In this document: positions 8,393 to 16,372 of the stretch, in pieces | Layout of the letters: each line of letters begins with the position of its first letter | Numbering within the stretch: position 1 is the stretch's first letter | Assembly: GCA_903900705.1 (NCBI GenBank) | Contig: CAIUOG010000097.1 | Span: forward strand, 32,162-96,161 | DNA from: an uncultured Acidobacteriia bacterium | GTDB taxonomy: Bacteria > Acidobacteriota > Terriglobia > Bryobacterales > Bryobacteraceae | Reading direction: 5' to 3' | DNA: 64,000 nt | Program-made: the position numbers and the translations under genes | The notes under the pieces: generated by a model | Database searches by the model: none | What the model was told of the DNA's origin: nothing | Seen by the model: the letters and a program-made list of their open reading frames with translations, nothing else

Positions 8393-9436
8393 ATGCTTTC
8401 GCTGAAAAAAACCATTGACGGGCTGGAACGGGAACAGCAGCGTTTTGAAACTGCCCGCGAGTGCTACCTGGCAGCCCTGACCAGCCTGGAGCAGAACGCC
8501 GTGGAAGTCAGTGAGGAGGTCGTCCGGGATTTCCGCGATCAACTGAAGGCCCTGCACCGGGAACTGGGCGAGGATTCGAGCGTCGGCTCGCTGGAACGCA
8601 GCCGGGGCGTCCTCAGTGAAGCCCTGCAAAACTACCGCAAGCGCTCCACCCAGAGTCTCCTCCGCAAGGAAGATGATCTGCGGGGCATTCTGGATGTCCT
8701 GGGCGCCGCGGCGGAAACTCTGGGCGGCCATAACGATACCCATTCCGCACGCCTCAAAGAGTTCACCACACAGTTGCAGGTAGTCGCCCGCGGCACGGAT
8801 CTGGCGAAAATGCGCATCGAACTGACCAAACGCGTGGAAGAACTGCGCGCCACCACCGATGCCATGTGGCGCGATAACCACTCTTCCGTCGCGGGAATGC
8901 AGGCCCAGCTCGCCGAGTTCCAGAAACGGCTCGAACGGGCCGAAAGCCGCGCCATGACCGATTCCCTCACCGGTCTCATGAACCGGGGCGAGGGCGAAGA
9001 CCGCCTGCAGCGGAGCCTCGAAGACGGGCGCGTCATCACCGTCATCCTGATCGATCTGAACGGCTTCAAGCAGGTGAACGACCGCTGGGGCCACTCGGCC
9101 GGTGACCAGGTCCTGAAAACCTTTGCCCACATGCTGCGGGATAACGTCCGCCCCAGTGACATGGTCTGCCGCTGGGGCGGCGATGAGTTCCTCATCCTGC
9201 TTACCTGTAATGAGGAGATCGCCCGCCAGCGGGCCGAACAACTCCGGATCAAACTGAAGATCACCGCCAAACTGGTGGTTCTGGGGAAGGTGATCGCGGT
9301 GGACGTGAGCGCCTCCCTCGGAGTCGCCCAGGCCCGGGCCGGTGAACCGATGGAAGACCTGCTCACCCGCGCCGATCTGGAACTCTACGGGCGCAAGAGA
9401 AACGGGAAACCCGGAGCCCCCGCGCCCGCCGCCTGA
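8393..9436 (+). CDS. Diguanylate cyclase (GGDEF domain, coiled-coil N-terminus)
   Basis: Predicted to make cyclic di-GMP from two GTP. The first ~185 residues are soluble, charged and helical, likely coiled coil, with no membrane segment or known sensor domain. The GGDEF domain follows (about 188-335), with MTDSLTGLMNR at its start, an intact catalytic GGDEF at 262-266 and an intact RxxD inhibitory site (Arg253-Asp256) exactly five residues upstream, so product inhibition is expected. No EAL or HD-GYP partner is present. A dyad lies immediately upstream of the start. Its stop is one base from the stop of the convergent FecR gene, leaving no room for a separate terminator. Confidence 0.93.
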   Translation: MLSLKKTIDGLEREQQRFETARECYLAALTSLEQNAVEVSEEVVRDFRDQLKALHRELGEDSSVGSLERSRGVLSEALQNYRKRSTQSLLRKEDDLRGILDVLGAAAETLGGHNDTHSARLKEFTTQLQVVARGTDLAKMRIELTKRVEELRATTDAMWRDNHSSVAGMQAQLAEFQKRLERAESRAMTDSLTGLMNRGEGEDRLQRSLEDGRVITVILIDLNGFKQVNDRWGHSAGDQVLKTFAHMLRDNVRPSDMVCRWGGDEFLILLTCNEEIARQRAEQLRIKLKITAKLVVLGKVIAVDVSASLGVAQARAGEPMEDLLTRADLELYGRKRNGKPGAPAPAA

Positions 9437-9437
9437 G

Positions 9438-11357
9438 CTACTGCTTCTTTTCTTCCTTGCGCTCTTCTCTCCGCGCCGCCTTTTTCGCCTCACGGGCAGC
9501 CGGGTTTTCACGAACCGGAGCCGCCGGCCGAACTTCCGGCTGCGGATGCACACCCTCCGGCAGTGGCCGAACCGTCGGCGCGGGCCGGTACTCCGGCTGC
9601 GGACGAACCGGCGTCGGCGTCACCGGTCGGGCTTCCGGAATCGGCCGGACTTCCGGAATCGACCGGACTTCCGGCACAGGACGCGATTCCGGCAGCGGCC
9701 GGGCTTGCGGAACCGGGCGCGATTCCGGCACCGGTCGGGCTTCCGGCAACGGCCGTGCATTCGGCGGACGCGAATCCATCCGGTTCGGCTGCTGCCCAAA
9801 CTGCCGTCCCGCCGGAGCCGGCCCCGCGTTCTGCGGCATCGGAGCCGGGGCGCTGTAACTGCGCACCGGAGCCCGGTTCACCACCGCCGCCGGCTGCTGC
9901 TGCCGAAGCTGCGACATCTGTTCCGGCGCCAGCGGACGCCCGCCATTCTGCTGCAACATCTGCTGACGGGCCTGGAAAGACACCGGTGGCGGCGGCGGAG
10001 TCGACTTCGCCACCACCTGCCGCGCCATCACAGACTGCGGCGGCGTTGCCACCGCGCGCCCACCCGCGGCGCCCAGCATGCTTTCCCGCCGCGGAGCCAC
10101 GCCCGCGCTCATCCCCACCTGCGCCTGCGCCAGTTCGCCCGGCCGCACCACCTGCCCCATGCCGCTCACCGGCCGCGCACTGGCAAAACCCTGCTGCGGC
10201 ACAGCCATCACCGCGCCCGGCACCTGCTGGTTCGCATAACGGACGTTCGTCACGTTCACGTTATTAATCACCGTCACGTTCGTCACATGCGTGATATTCA
10301 CCTGCTGCACGTAGGTGTTTGAGACGTGATACGAGGGGTAATACGCCTCACGCGGACCCAGCGGGAACCAGCCCACCGCGCCGCCACCACCAAAGCCACC
10401 GCCGAAACTGATCGACGCCCCAAAGCGCGGTCCGCCCACGAACACCACCAGCGCCGGCGCATAAACGGGCCGCGCCACTACCGCGCCCGGCACCCACAGC
10501 CACTCACCCCGGTAATTCGCCCAGCGGCCATAGTGGAACGGCGCGAAGCCCCACGGCGCTTCGTCAACCCAGGTCCAGCCCCACGGTTCCACCCACGCCC
10601 AGCGACCATGGTGATACGGCGCCCAGCCGGCCACCACGCGCGGTGTCCAGGCCCAGCCGTAATCCGGCGTTTGCCGCCAGCTTCCGTACGCGTCCAGATC
10701 CTCGTAACCGATCATCCCCTGCGAAACGTGCACCGGCGGGGGAATCCGGTCATCCCGCAGGTTCCGGTCCGCCGTGAAGCGGTCAAATTCATCCGGCGGA
10801 TTCGCCTCCCGAATGTCCGGCTCCTGGCCCTCCGCGAAATACGCCGTCTGCCGCGGATGCACCACATACGTCCGGCCATTCACCGAAACCTCCACTTCAC
10901 CGGACATCACGGTCACCATCGTCGCGTTCCGCCCCGGGTCCGTATCAAAGCGGTAATCGCCCGTCCGCAGCAGCGAAGCCGCGCCCTGCGGCATGTCCAC
11001 TTCATACAGATCCTGGTCGTCCAGACGGCGCAGCCGGATCTCCAGCGAGCCCTCCGTAAACCGCGCCTGCACCGTGCGGTCATCCAGATTCAGGAAGCCG
11101 ACATTCGTCTCCCCGTTCAGCCGGATCGCATTCGCCCCCACCCGCATCTCCGCCCGCGAGCCAACGTCCGTGTAAATGTGGTCGCCCGTCGTCAGCGGAT
11201 AGTTCAGGCTCGCGTCCGTCCAGTTCTCCACCCCCGCCGGCTGAAACGACACATTGCCGCTCAGCCAGGCCAGGCGCGCCACCCTCGACGGCGGATCCTG
11301 CGCGAAAGCCGCTACAGTTGTGAGAACTCCAAGCGCGATGATTCCCCGGATCTTCAT
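9438..11357 (-). CDS. Exported FecR-domain / DUF6600 protein with proline-rich repeat tail
   Basis: 639 residues from the ATG at 11357, which has AGGAG ten bases upstream; an in-frame ATG at 11366 is too close to that site. A signal peptide (MKIRGIIALGVLTTVAAFAQ) is followed by a FecR-like beta domain (about 28-185) and a Trp/Tyr-rich region (about 225-310) of the kind called DUF6600, with repeated GWAW/HYGRW motifs. A low-complexity Pro/Arg/Glu tail holds seven six-residue repeats, and the protein ends in a strongly basic, Lys/Glu-rich tail. FecR-type domains are known as periplasmic signal relays, but there is no neighbouring sigma factor or TonB gene here. A structural or cell-surface role is equally possible. 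Confidence 0.82.
   Translation of the reverse strand: MKIRGIIALGVLTTVAAFAQDPPSRVARLAWLSGNVSFQPAGVENWTDASLNYPLTTGDHIYTDVGSRAEMRVGANAIRLNGETNVGFLNLDDRTVQARFTEGSLEIRLRRLDDQDLYEVDMPQGAASLLRTGDYRFDTDPGRNATMVTVMSGEVEVSVNGRTYVVHPRQTAYFAEGQEPDIREANPPDEFDRFTADRNLRDDRIPPPVHVSQGMIGYEDLDAYGSWRQTPDYGWAWTPRVVAGWAPYHHGRWAWVEPWGWTWVDEAPWGFAPFHYGRWANYRGEWLWVPGAVVARPVYAPALVVFVGGPRFGASISFGGGFGGGGAVGWFPLGPREAYYPSYHVSNTYVQQVNITHVTNVTVINNVNVTNVRYANQQVPGAVMAVPQQGFASARPVSGMGQVVRPGELAQAQVGMSAGVAPRRESMLGAAGGRAVATPPQSVMARQVVAKSTPPPPPVSFQARQQMLQQNGGRPLAPEQMSQLRQQQPAAVVNRAPVRSYSAPAPMPQNAGPAPAGRQFGQQPNRMDSRPPNARPLPEARPVPESRPVPQARPLPESRPVPEVRSIPEVRPIPEARPVTPTPVRPQPEYRPAPTVRPLPEGVHPQPEVRPAAPVRENPAAREAKKAARREERKEEKKQ
9631..9756 (-). 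repeat. Seven 18-bp tandem units encoding a Pro-rich hexapeptide repeat
   Basis: Seven consecutive imperfect 18-base units lie inside the FecR/DUF6600 gene. Most share a TTCCGG core on the plus strand and encode R-P-x-P-E-x on the minus strand (for example RPLPEA, RPVPES). Related but degenerate Pro/Arg units continue on both sides. The in-frame period suggests expansion or contraction by replication slippage. Confidence 0.85.
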
Positions 11358-11464
11358 GGATTCCATTCTCCTGCTTACTGAACACGGATGACAGCAAAAA
11401 AGCGATACATTCCTGAGCAAAATTAATCTTTGCCCCGGCCCTGTACCGCTTTTGAGTGAATCCG

Positions 11465-12916
11465 TTATGCCTGCTGAAGCTGCTGCCGCGTCCGGACGAT
11501 TTGCTTCCGTTCCTTCAGATAATCGAAAAACTCGCCACCCTCGCGCAGCCGCCGCACCAGCATCTGCCGGTCCGTGGCCATCTCCCGCAGAAAGCGCAGA
11601 ATCGGCCTGTGACGGAAGTAGAACCTCCGGTACATGCGCTCCACCGCGTCTTCAATTTCATCCGGCGACAAATGGTCGTACCGCAGCGTGGAAATCTGCA
11701 GCCCGCTGCCCGCCACCAGGGCGCTCGAATCGATCCAGTTATTCTCCGTCGCCTGCCGGTACAGTTCGGTGCCCGGGTACGGCGCGGCAATCGAAACCTG
11801 AATCGAAAACGGATCAATTTCCTGCGCGAACCGGATCGTCTCCTCGATGGTCTCCTGCGTCTCAATCGGCAGACCGATCATGAACGTGCCATGCACCCGG
11901 ATTCCCAGCTTCCGGCAATTCCGCATAAACTCGCGGGCCGTATCCAGCACCAGACCCTTCTTGATCCGGTTCAGAATCTGCTGATTGCCGGATTCGAAAC
12001 CCACCAGCAGCAGCCGCAGCCCGTTGTCCCGCAACTGCTTCAGCGTTTCATAGTCCAGATGCGCCCGTGCGTTGCAGCTCCACGTGAGCTTCAGCTTCTT
12101 CATGCCCTTCGCGATTTCCACCGCGCGCTGCTTGTCGATCGTGAACGTGTCGTCGTCAAACATCCACTCCCGCACCTGCTTGCCAAACAGTTCCTTGCCC
12201 AGCTCCATCTCCCGGATCACCGCCGCCGGAGACTTCGTCCGGTACGCATGCCCGCCAATCGTCTGCGGCCACAGGCAGAAACTGCACTTCGCCGGGCAGC
12301 CGCGCCCCGTATAAAAAGACACGTACGGATGCTGCAGGTACCCGATAAAGTAGTTCTCGATCTTCAGATCCCGGTGATAAACCGGCAGCACGCTGGGCAT
12401 GGCATCCCAGTCATGGATCAGGTCGCGCTCCGGGTTGTGATGAATCCGGCCCTCGGCATCCCGCCAGCTGATGCCTTGGATCTCCGCGAGCGGAATGCCC
12501 TTCGCCACATCCAGACAGGTGTAGTCGAACTCGTTACGGCAGACAAAGTCGATAATCGGCGCCTGTTTCAGCGTCTGCCCGGGCAGCACCGCCACATGCG
12601 CGCCAATCAGTCCGACCATCGCGTGCGGGTTCTTCGCCTTAATCGCCTCCGCGCAGGCCACGTCGTTATTCAGCGACGGCGTGCTCGTGTGCAGCACGAA
12701 CAACTCATAGTCATTGGCAATCGCCAGCACGTCCGCCATGGTCTGATGGTGCGGCGGCGCGTCCATCAGCTTGCTGCCCGGCACCAGGGCGGCGGGCTGC
12801 GCCAGCCACGTCGGAAACCAGTAAGAAGTGATCTCGCGCTTCGCCTGATACCGGGCGCCCGCGCCACCGTCAAAGCCATCGAATGATGGCGGACTGAGAA
12901 AGAGAGTCTTTTTCAC
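11465..12916 (-). CDS. hpnJ: Hopanoid-associated B12-binding radical SAM protein HpnJ
   Basis: 483 residues from a GTG at 12916, beginning VKKTLFLSPPSFDGFDGGAG, which is the family N-terminus as I know it; the longer frame to 13039 adds an unconvincing basic leader. An N-terminal cobalamin-binding-like domain (about 1-160) precedes the radical SAM core with its cluster motif CPAKCSFC in the segment YTGRGCPAKCSFCLWPQT. HpnJ is implicated in building the cyclitol ether head group on bacteriohopanetriol. No squalene-hopene cyclase or other hpn gene is in the window, so the gene is separated from its pathway here. It is divergent from the RNA methyltransferase gene. Confidence 0.85.
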   Translation of the reverse strand: MKKTLFLSPPSFDGFDGGAGARYQAKREITSYWFPTWLAQPAALVPGSKLMDAPPHHQTMADVLAIANDYELFVLHTSTPSLNNDVACAEAIKAKNPHAMVGLIGAHVAVLPGQTLKQAPIIDFVCRNEFDYTCLDVAKGIPLAEIQGISWRDAEGRIHHNPERDLIHDWDAMPSVLPVYHRDLKIENYFIGYLQHPYVSFYTGRGCPAKCSFCLWPQTIGGHAYRTKSPAAVIREMELGKELFGKQVREWMFDDDTFTIDKQRAVEIAKGMKKLKLTWSCNARAHLDYETLKQLRDNGLRLLLVGFESGNQQILNRIKKGLVLDTAREFMRNCRKLGIRVHGTFMIGLPIETQETIEETIRFAQEIDPFSIQVSIAAPYPGTELYRQATENNWIDSSALVAGSGLQISTLRYDHLSPDEIEDAVERMYRRFYFRHRPILRFLREMATDRQMLVRRLREGGEFFDYLKERKQIVRTRQQLQQA

Positions 12917-13050
12917 GCGCCTTGCAATTCCCCGCGGCGAACCCGCCAGGGAGGTTCCTCCTGAATTCTTTATTTTGACACCCCGGGCGTCCGTTTGGTA
13001 ACGGCGGGGGTACGGATTCCCACCCGCCGCCACTGCCACCTGGAGGGAGA

Positions 13051-14271
13051 ATGTTACCCTTCAGTTGCAACGTGGGCACAGAACTGAAGATCGAAAAACT
13101 GATTTACGGCGGCGATGGACTCAGCCGCGTGGAGGGCGAAGTCATCTTCGTTCCCTATGTTTTACCGGGCGAAACCGTCACGGCCGAACGGACGGGAGCG
13201 AGGAAGCATGTGCAGCGCGCACAACTCACCGGCATCGTGGAAGCCTCGCCGGACCGCGTCCCCGCGCCCTGCCCCACCTTCGGCAAGTGCGGCGGCTGCC
13301 AGTACCAGCACGCCACTTACGAAAGCCAGCTGCGCAATAAGCGCGAGATTCTGGTCGAGACCATGCGCCGCACCGCCAGAATCGAAATCGACCCGGCGCA
13401 GATCACCACCGTGCCCTCCGAACCGTTCGGCTACCGCAACCGCGCCCAGTTCCATTTCGAAAACGGACGCGTCGGCTTCCGCGAAATGGCCTCGAAGAAG
13501 CTCGTGCCGGCCGAACAGTGCCCCATCAGTTCCCCGAAACTCAACCAGGTGCTCACCGGCCTGAACCGCATGGTTCGGGACCGCCGCTGGCCCCGCTTCC
13601 TCGAATCCCTGGAAGCGTTTACCGACGAACGCTCCGTGCAGTGGAACGTGATGGAGAGCGAGCGCCCCGTCGCCAAACACTTCTTCGAATGGCTGGCCGA
13701 AGAGATTCCCGGCACCGTGCTCGGGCCGCTCGACTACCTGGTCAATAACGATGAGTTCCGCGTCAGCGGCCAGTCCTTCTTCCAGGTCAACCGCCACCTG
13801 GTTTCCAGCATGGACGAATGGGCCATCGGCGCCGCGCGCGGCCAATCCGCCTGGGACCTTTACGCCGGAGTCGGCCTCTTTTCCATCCCGCTCGCGCGCC
13901 GCTTTGCCGATGTCACCGCCGTGGAAGGCGGCCGTTCCGCCGCCGCTGATCTCGAACGCAACGCGCGCCGCGCCGGTCTCGAAATCCTGACTCTCCAGGA
14001 ACAGACCGCCGAATTCCTCGCCGCACAGGATCAGGCCCCGGACTTCGTCCTTGCCGACCCGCCCCGTTCCGGTCTCGAAAAAGCGGTCACTGGCCACCTG
14101 CTGCGCCTGAAGCCCAAAGAAATCGCCATCGTGGCCTGCGACCCCGCCACGCTCGCGCGCGACCTCGCCGTGCTTACCGCCGAATACAATCTGGAAAGCC
14201 TGACGATTCTCGATCTCTTCCCGCAGACCTTCCACATCGAGACTGTGGCGCGGCTCACCCTGCGAACCTGA
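13051..14271 (+). CDS. Class I SAM-dependent RNA (uracil-5-)methyltransferase, RumA/TrmA family
   Basis: 406 residues starting at ATG 13051 behind GGAGGGAG. The order is a TRAM-like RNA-binding domain (about 8-60), a cysteine cluster for a 4Fe-4S centre (CPTFGKCGGC plus a later Cys in AEQC), and a Rossmann methyltransferase domain with the SAM loop DLYAGVGLFS. DPPRSGL and the catalytic cysteine in VACDPATLARDL follow. The family makes 5-methyluridine in rRNA or tRNA; which position is modified cannot be decided by eye, so no symbol is given. The next 446 bases downstream carry no convincing gene. Confidence 0.92.
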   Translation: MLPFSCNVGTELKIEKLIYGGDGLSRVEGEVIFVPYVLPGETVTAERTGARKHVQRAQLTGIVEASPDRVPAPCPTFGKCGGCQYQHATYESQLRNKREILVETMRRTARIEIDPAQITTVPSEPFGYRNRAQFHFENGRVGFREMASKKLVPAEQCPISSPKLNQVLTGLNRMVRDRRWPRFLESLEAFTDERSVQWNVMESERPVAKHFFEWLAEEIPGTVLGPLDYLVNNDEFRVSGQSFFQVNRHLVSSMDEWAIGAARGQSAWDLYAGVGLFSIPLARRFADVTAVEGGRSAAADLERNARRAGLEILTLQEQTAEFLAAQDQAPDFVLADPPRSGLEKAVTGHLLRLKPKEIAIVACDPATLARDLAVLTAEYNLESLTILDLFPQTFHIETVARLTLRT

Positions 14272-14717
14272 ACGTGAAAAGCGTCGCGATCTAAGTCTCG
14301 GAAAATGTGGTGTTTTCCTGGCACCTGTGCCACGAGCTGGGACTTCCGTGGGCCAGCGCTCTCGCCTTTTTTCGCATCGGACGCCTCTGGAACATAGCAA
14401 GATTGTATTGCCGGGATGGCGTCGGTCAGCGCGGCGATGACCAGCCGATAAGCACAGTCTACATTCTGTGTATCACCACAATGACGCGCTGCGGATTTCG
14501 CTCAACATCATGCTGGACATTGCGTTATTTCCAGACGGGCAGTTCATACCGCCACAGGTCGGCCGGGCAGAACAGCCAAACGGCCCCGCGCGAGATATTT
14601 CACACATTTCCGCGACAATTTACTCTAAGTTTAACCTTGCTACCACAAAATACACCAAATAAATCCCGCTGCGCAGGACACGGAAGGTATTAAGATTGGC
14701 CAAGAGAGGCAATAAAA
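14272..14717 (+). other. Gene-free lower-GC spacer
   Basis: 446 bases without a convincing gene on either strand. Short frames exist but have no ribosome binding site or recognisable composition. Base composition drops from about 68% GC in typical neighbouring genes to about 48% in one 60-base line I counted (14581-14640). The last 100 bases probably hold the promoter of the following exported-protein gene; the best candidate, TTGCTA at 14637 and TAAATC at 14660, has a poor -10. Confidence 0.5.
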
Positions 14718-15452
14718 ATGACAACCAGAATTTTGATTTTGGCCTCATTGGCCGCGCTTTTCGCCAATCTGGTGATCTCCCAAAATTCAGGTACCGCGGC
14801 AAATCCGTCTGCACCGCACGAGCCCGGCCCTTTTGAGAACGCCTGGATGGCGGAACCTCACTCGCCCCACCTCAGTTCCATCGCTCCGGAAATCCGAACT
14901 CAGCGCAACAGTTATTTTGATTCGCTGATCGGTGAGCCAAAGCCACTCACGCCTCAGAGTGCTGTAAGGGTCGGAATGATCCAGGGTTCTTCATTAGAGA
15001 GTTCCCCTGAGATCCCTGCCGTGCAGAATCCAAAAGTAGTCCTTGCTCGATTTGAAAGCAGCATTCCCATATTGACTGCATCGCAACGCGCTATTTATAC
15101 AGAAGTCACACTGACCGTGGCTGATATTCTCGACAGCAATAGTTCCATCACAATTCGCCCGGGTGACATAGTCACACTAGCCGTACCAGGTGGATCGGTT
15201 ATAAAAGATGATGGCAGCGTGTTGTCATTCCTGACGCAACCAAGGAAACTGTACATTGGCCCGGGACGGACATTCCTGCTCGCTCTTAGCTACCACCCGG
15301 ATGGAAACTTCTACATAATGACGAAAGCCTGGGACGTTTCCTCAGGAATCGCGAAACCAAACTATGGAAGTCATCCGCGCACTGAATCAATCACCGGCCT
15401 CACGGTGGCGCAACTGTCCAGCAAGCTAAGAGCAGACCTCAAAGCCAGGTAG
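14718..15452 (+). CDS. Exported protein of unknown function
   Basis: 244 residues from ATG 14718, with GAGAGG nine bases upstream. It has a signal peptide (MTTRILILASLAALFANLVIS). The mature part has a beta-rich C-terminal half with VVLARFESS, ITIRPGDIVTLAVPGG and LLALSYHPDGNFY, suggesting a small beta-barrel-like domain of the kind found in secreted proteins of Acidobacteriota. I do not recognise a named family. One 60-base line inside the gene (15121-15180) counts about 47% GC, well below neighbours. The codon choice is also more A/T-ending, so the gene was probably acquired. The disrupted protease gene follows after 16 bases and may be its operon partner. Confidence 0.75.
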   Translation: MTTRILILASLAALFANLVISQNSGTAANPSAPHEPGPFENAWMAEPHSPHLSSIAPEIRTQRNSYFDSLIGEPKPLTPQSAVRVGMIQGSSLESSPEIPAVQNPKVVLARFESSIPILTASQRAIYTEVTLTVADILDSNSSITIRPGDIVTLAVPGGSVIKDDGSVLSFLTQPRKLYIGPGRTFLLALSYHPDGNFYIMTKAWDVSSGIAKPNYGSHPRTESITGLTVAQLSSKLRADLKAR

Positions 15453-15468
15453 ATAAAGGAAAGCCTGT

Positions 15469-16088
15469 ATGCAATTTAAGAAACTCACTCTGAGCCTCGT
15501 GTGTTCCATTTCACTGCTGTGGGCCGGCAGGTTATGTACGACGTACAATGCCGATGCAGGGCAGTCCTCTCTCCATTACGGGGACGCGTTCAGCCTCTAT
15601 ATGGTCGCCCCGACTGGAAGTGGCCTGGATGGCCATACGACCCCCATTCATAATGCCTTTTCGATCTGGAATACCACCCTTAGCTCGGGTATATCAATTT
15701 CTGACTCTATAGTTTCTTCGCCGCCTGGCAGCCCTACAACGAATTACGTTAAGTTTCTATCGGCGATGCGGCAACTCTGCGTGGGAGCGATGCGTGTACC
15801 ATGAATCACTATGATGCCTCCGGCTACGTTCTTTACTCGACTATTACGATTGGCAGTTCAGCGCCGGCGAGCTCAGCGTTTCCACAGCTGATGGTTCATG
15901 AGTTTGGCCATACCTACAATGAGAACGATTGTACTCAATCGGCTTGTAGCAACAGCGTCTCAGCGATGGTCAACCCAGTCTCAACCAGCTACCCTACTGC
16001 GCCGCTGTGCTGCGACAAGGACATTATTTGGTGGCAGACTCAGAACAATCCGCACCCATACGGAGTGTCCGGCAACTGCGGCCTTTGA
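15469..16088 (+). pseudogene. Frameshifted exported metzincin-like zinc protease
   Basis: Frame one runs from ATG 15469 (AGGAAAG upstream) with a signal peptide (MQFKKLTLSLVCSISLLWA) to a TGA at 15802. The continuation lies in another frame and ends at 16088. That part carries the zinc site HEFGHTYNEND and, after about 20 residues, a Met-turn-like SAMVNP, the two landmarks of metzincin proteases. The best join is at about 15755-15762, where NYVKF in frame one meets SIGDAATLRG in the other. This corresponds to a one-base deletion or a two-base insertion. No standard slippery heptamer is present, so I call it a pseudogene, although a sequencing error is possible. Rejoined, it is about 205 residues. 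The glycine usual in HExxHxxG is Asn here. Confidence 0.75.
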
Positions 16089-16372
16089 TCCCGGCAAATA
16101 TAGCGCCGCGGTCGGGGGCTGACGGTGAAGCGTCGATTACCCTGACCGCCGGACGACTCAGTAAAAGCGCGTGATTGCGGCAGCGATCAATAGAAAGTGC
16201 CGGGTAAAATCTATCGATTCTATGGCGGGCCCACAACTGCCACCTGGAGGGAGCTGCTCTCAGGGCCATCGCAACACATTCAAGGCGTCCCAATCAACGA
16301 AACCAGGCACGCGCCAGCCCCGCGTTCAACGATGAAGGGCCAGGACTTCGGACTCAAGCTCTTCGTGTACGC
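16089..16372. other. Spacer after the disrupted protease, no gene seen
   Basis: 284 bases with no supportable gene. One short plus-strand frame (16197-16400) runs into the antisense of the U32 gene and resembles nothing known. An 18-base match to the region before the RNA methyltransferase start lies at 16236-16253. Confidence 0.5.

Noticed and set aside
12975..13003. Promoter for the RNA methyltransferase based on a perfect TTGACA at 12975-12980
   Set aside because: No acceptable -10 lies at 16-18 bases (GTAACG or TAACGG), so I did not list it.
14307..14693. Short frames in the spacer before the exported unknown gene
   Set aside because: Composition is not protein-like, and no ribosome binding site or homologous motif was seen.
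15745..15804. Programmed -1 frameshifting in the metzincin gene
   Set aside because: No X-XXY-YYZ heptamer or clear downstream stem is present at the junction; mutation or sequencing error is simpler.
13032..16253. An 18-base exact repeat (13032-13049 and 16236-16253) flanking the RNA methyltransferase and the low-GC patch, as possible attachment sites
   Set aside because: The match does not extend in either direction, one copy contains the ribosome binding site of the methyltransferase gene, and no integrase is present. By a rough estimate a match of this length in a 64-kb window is uncommon but not extraordinary.
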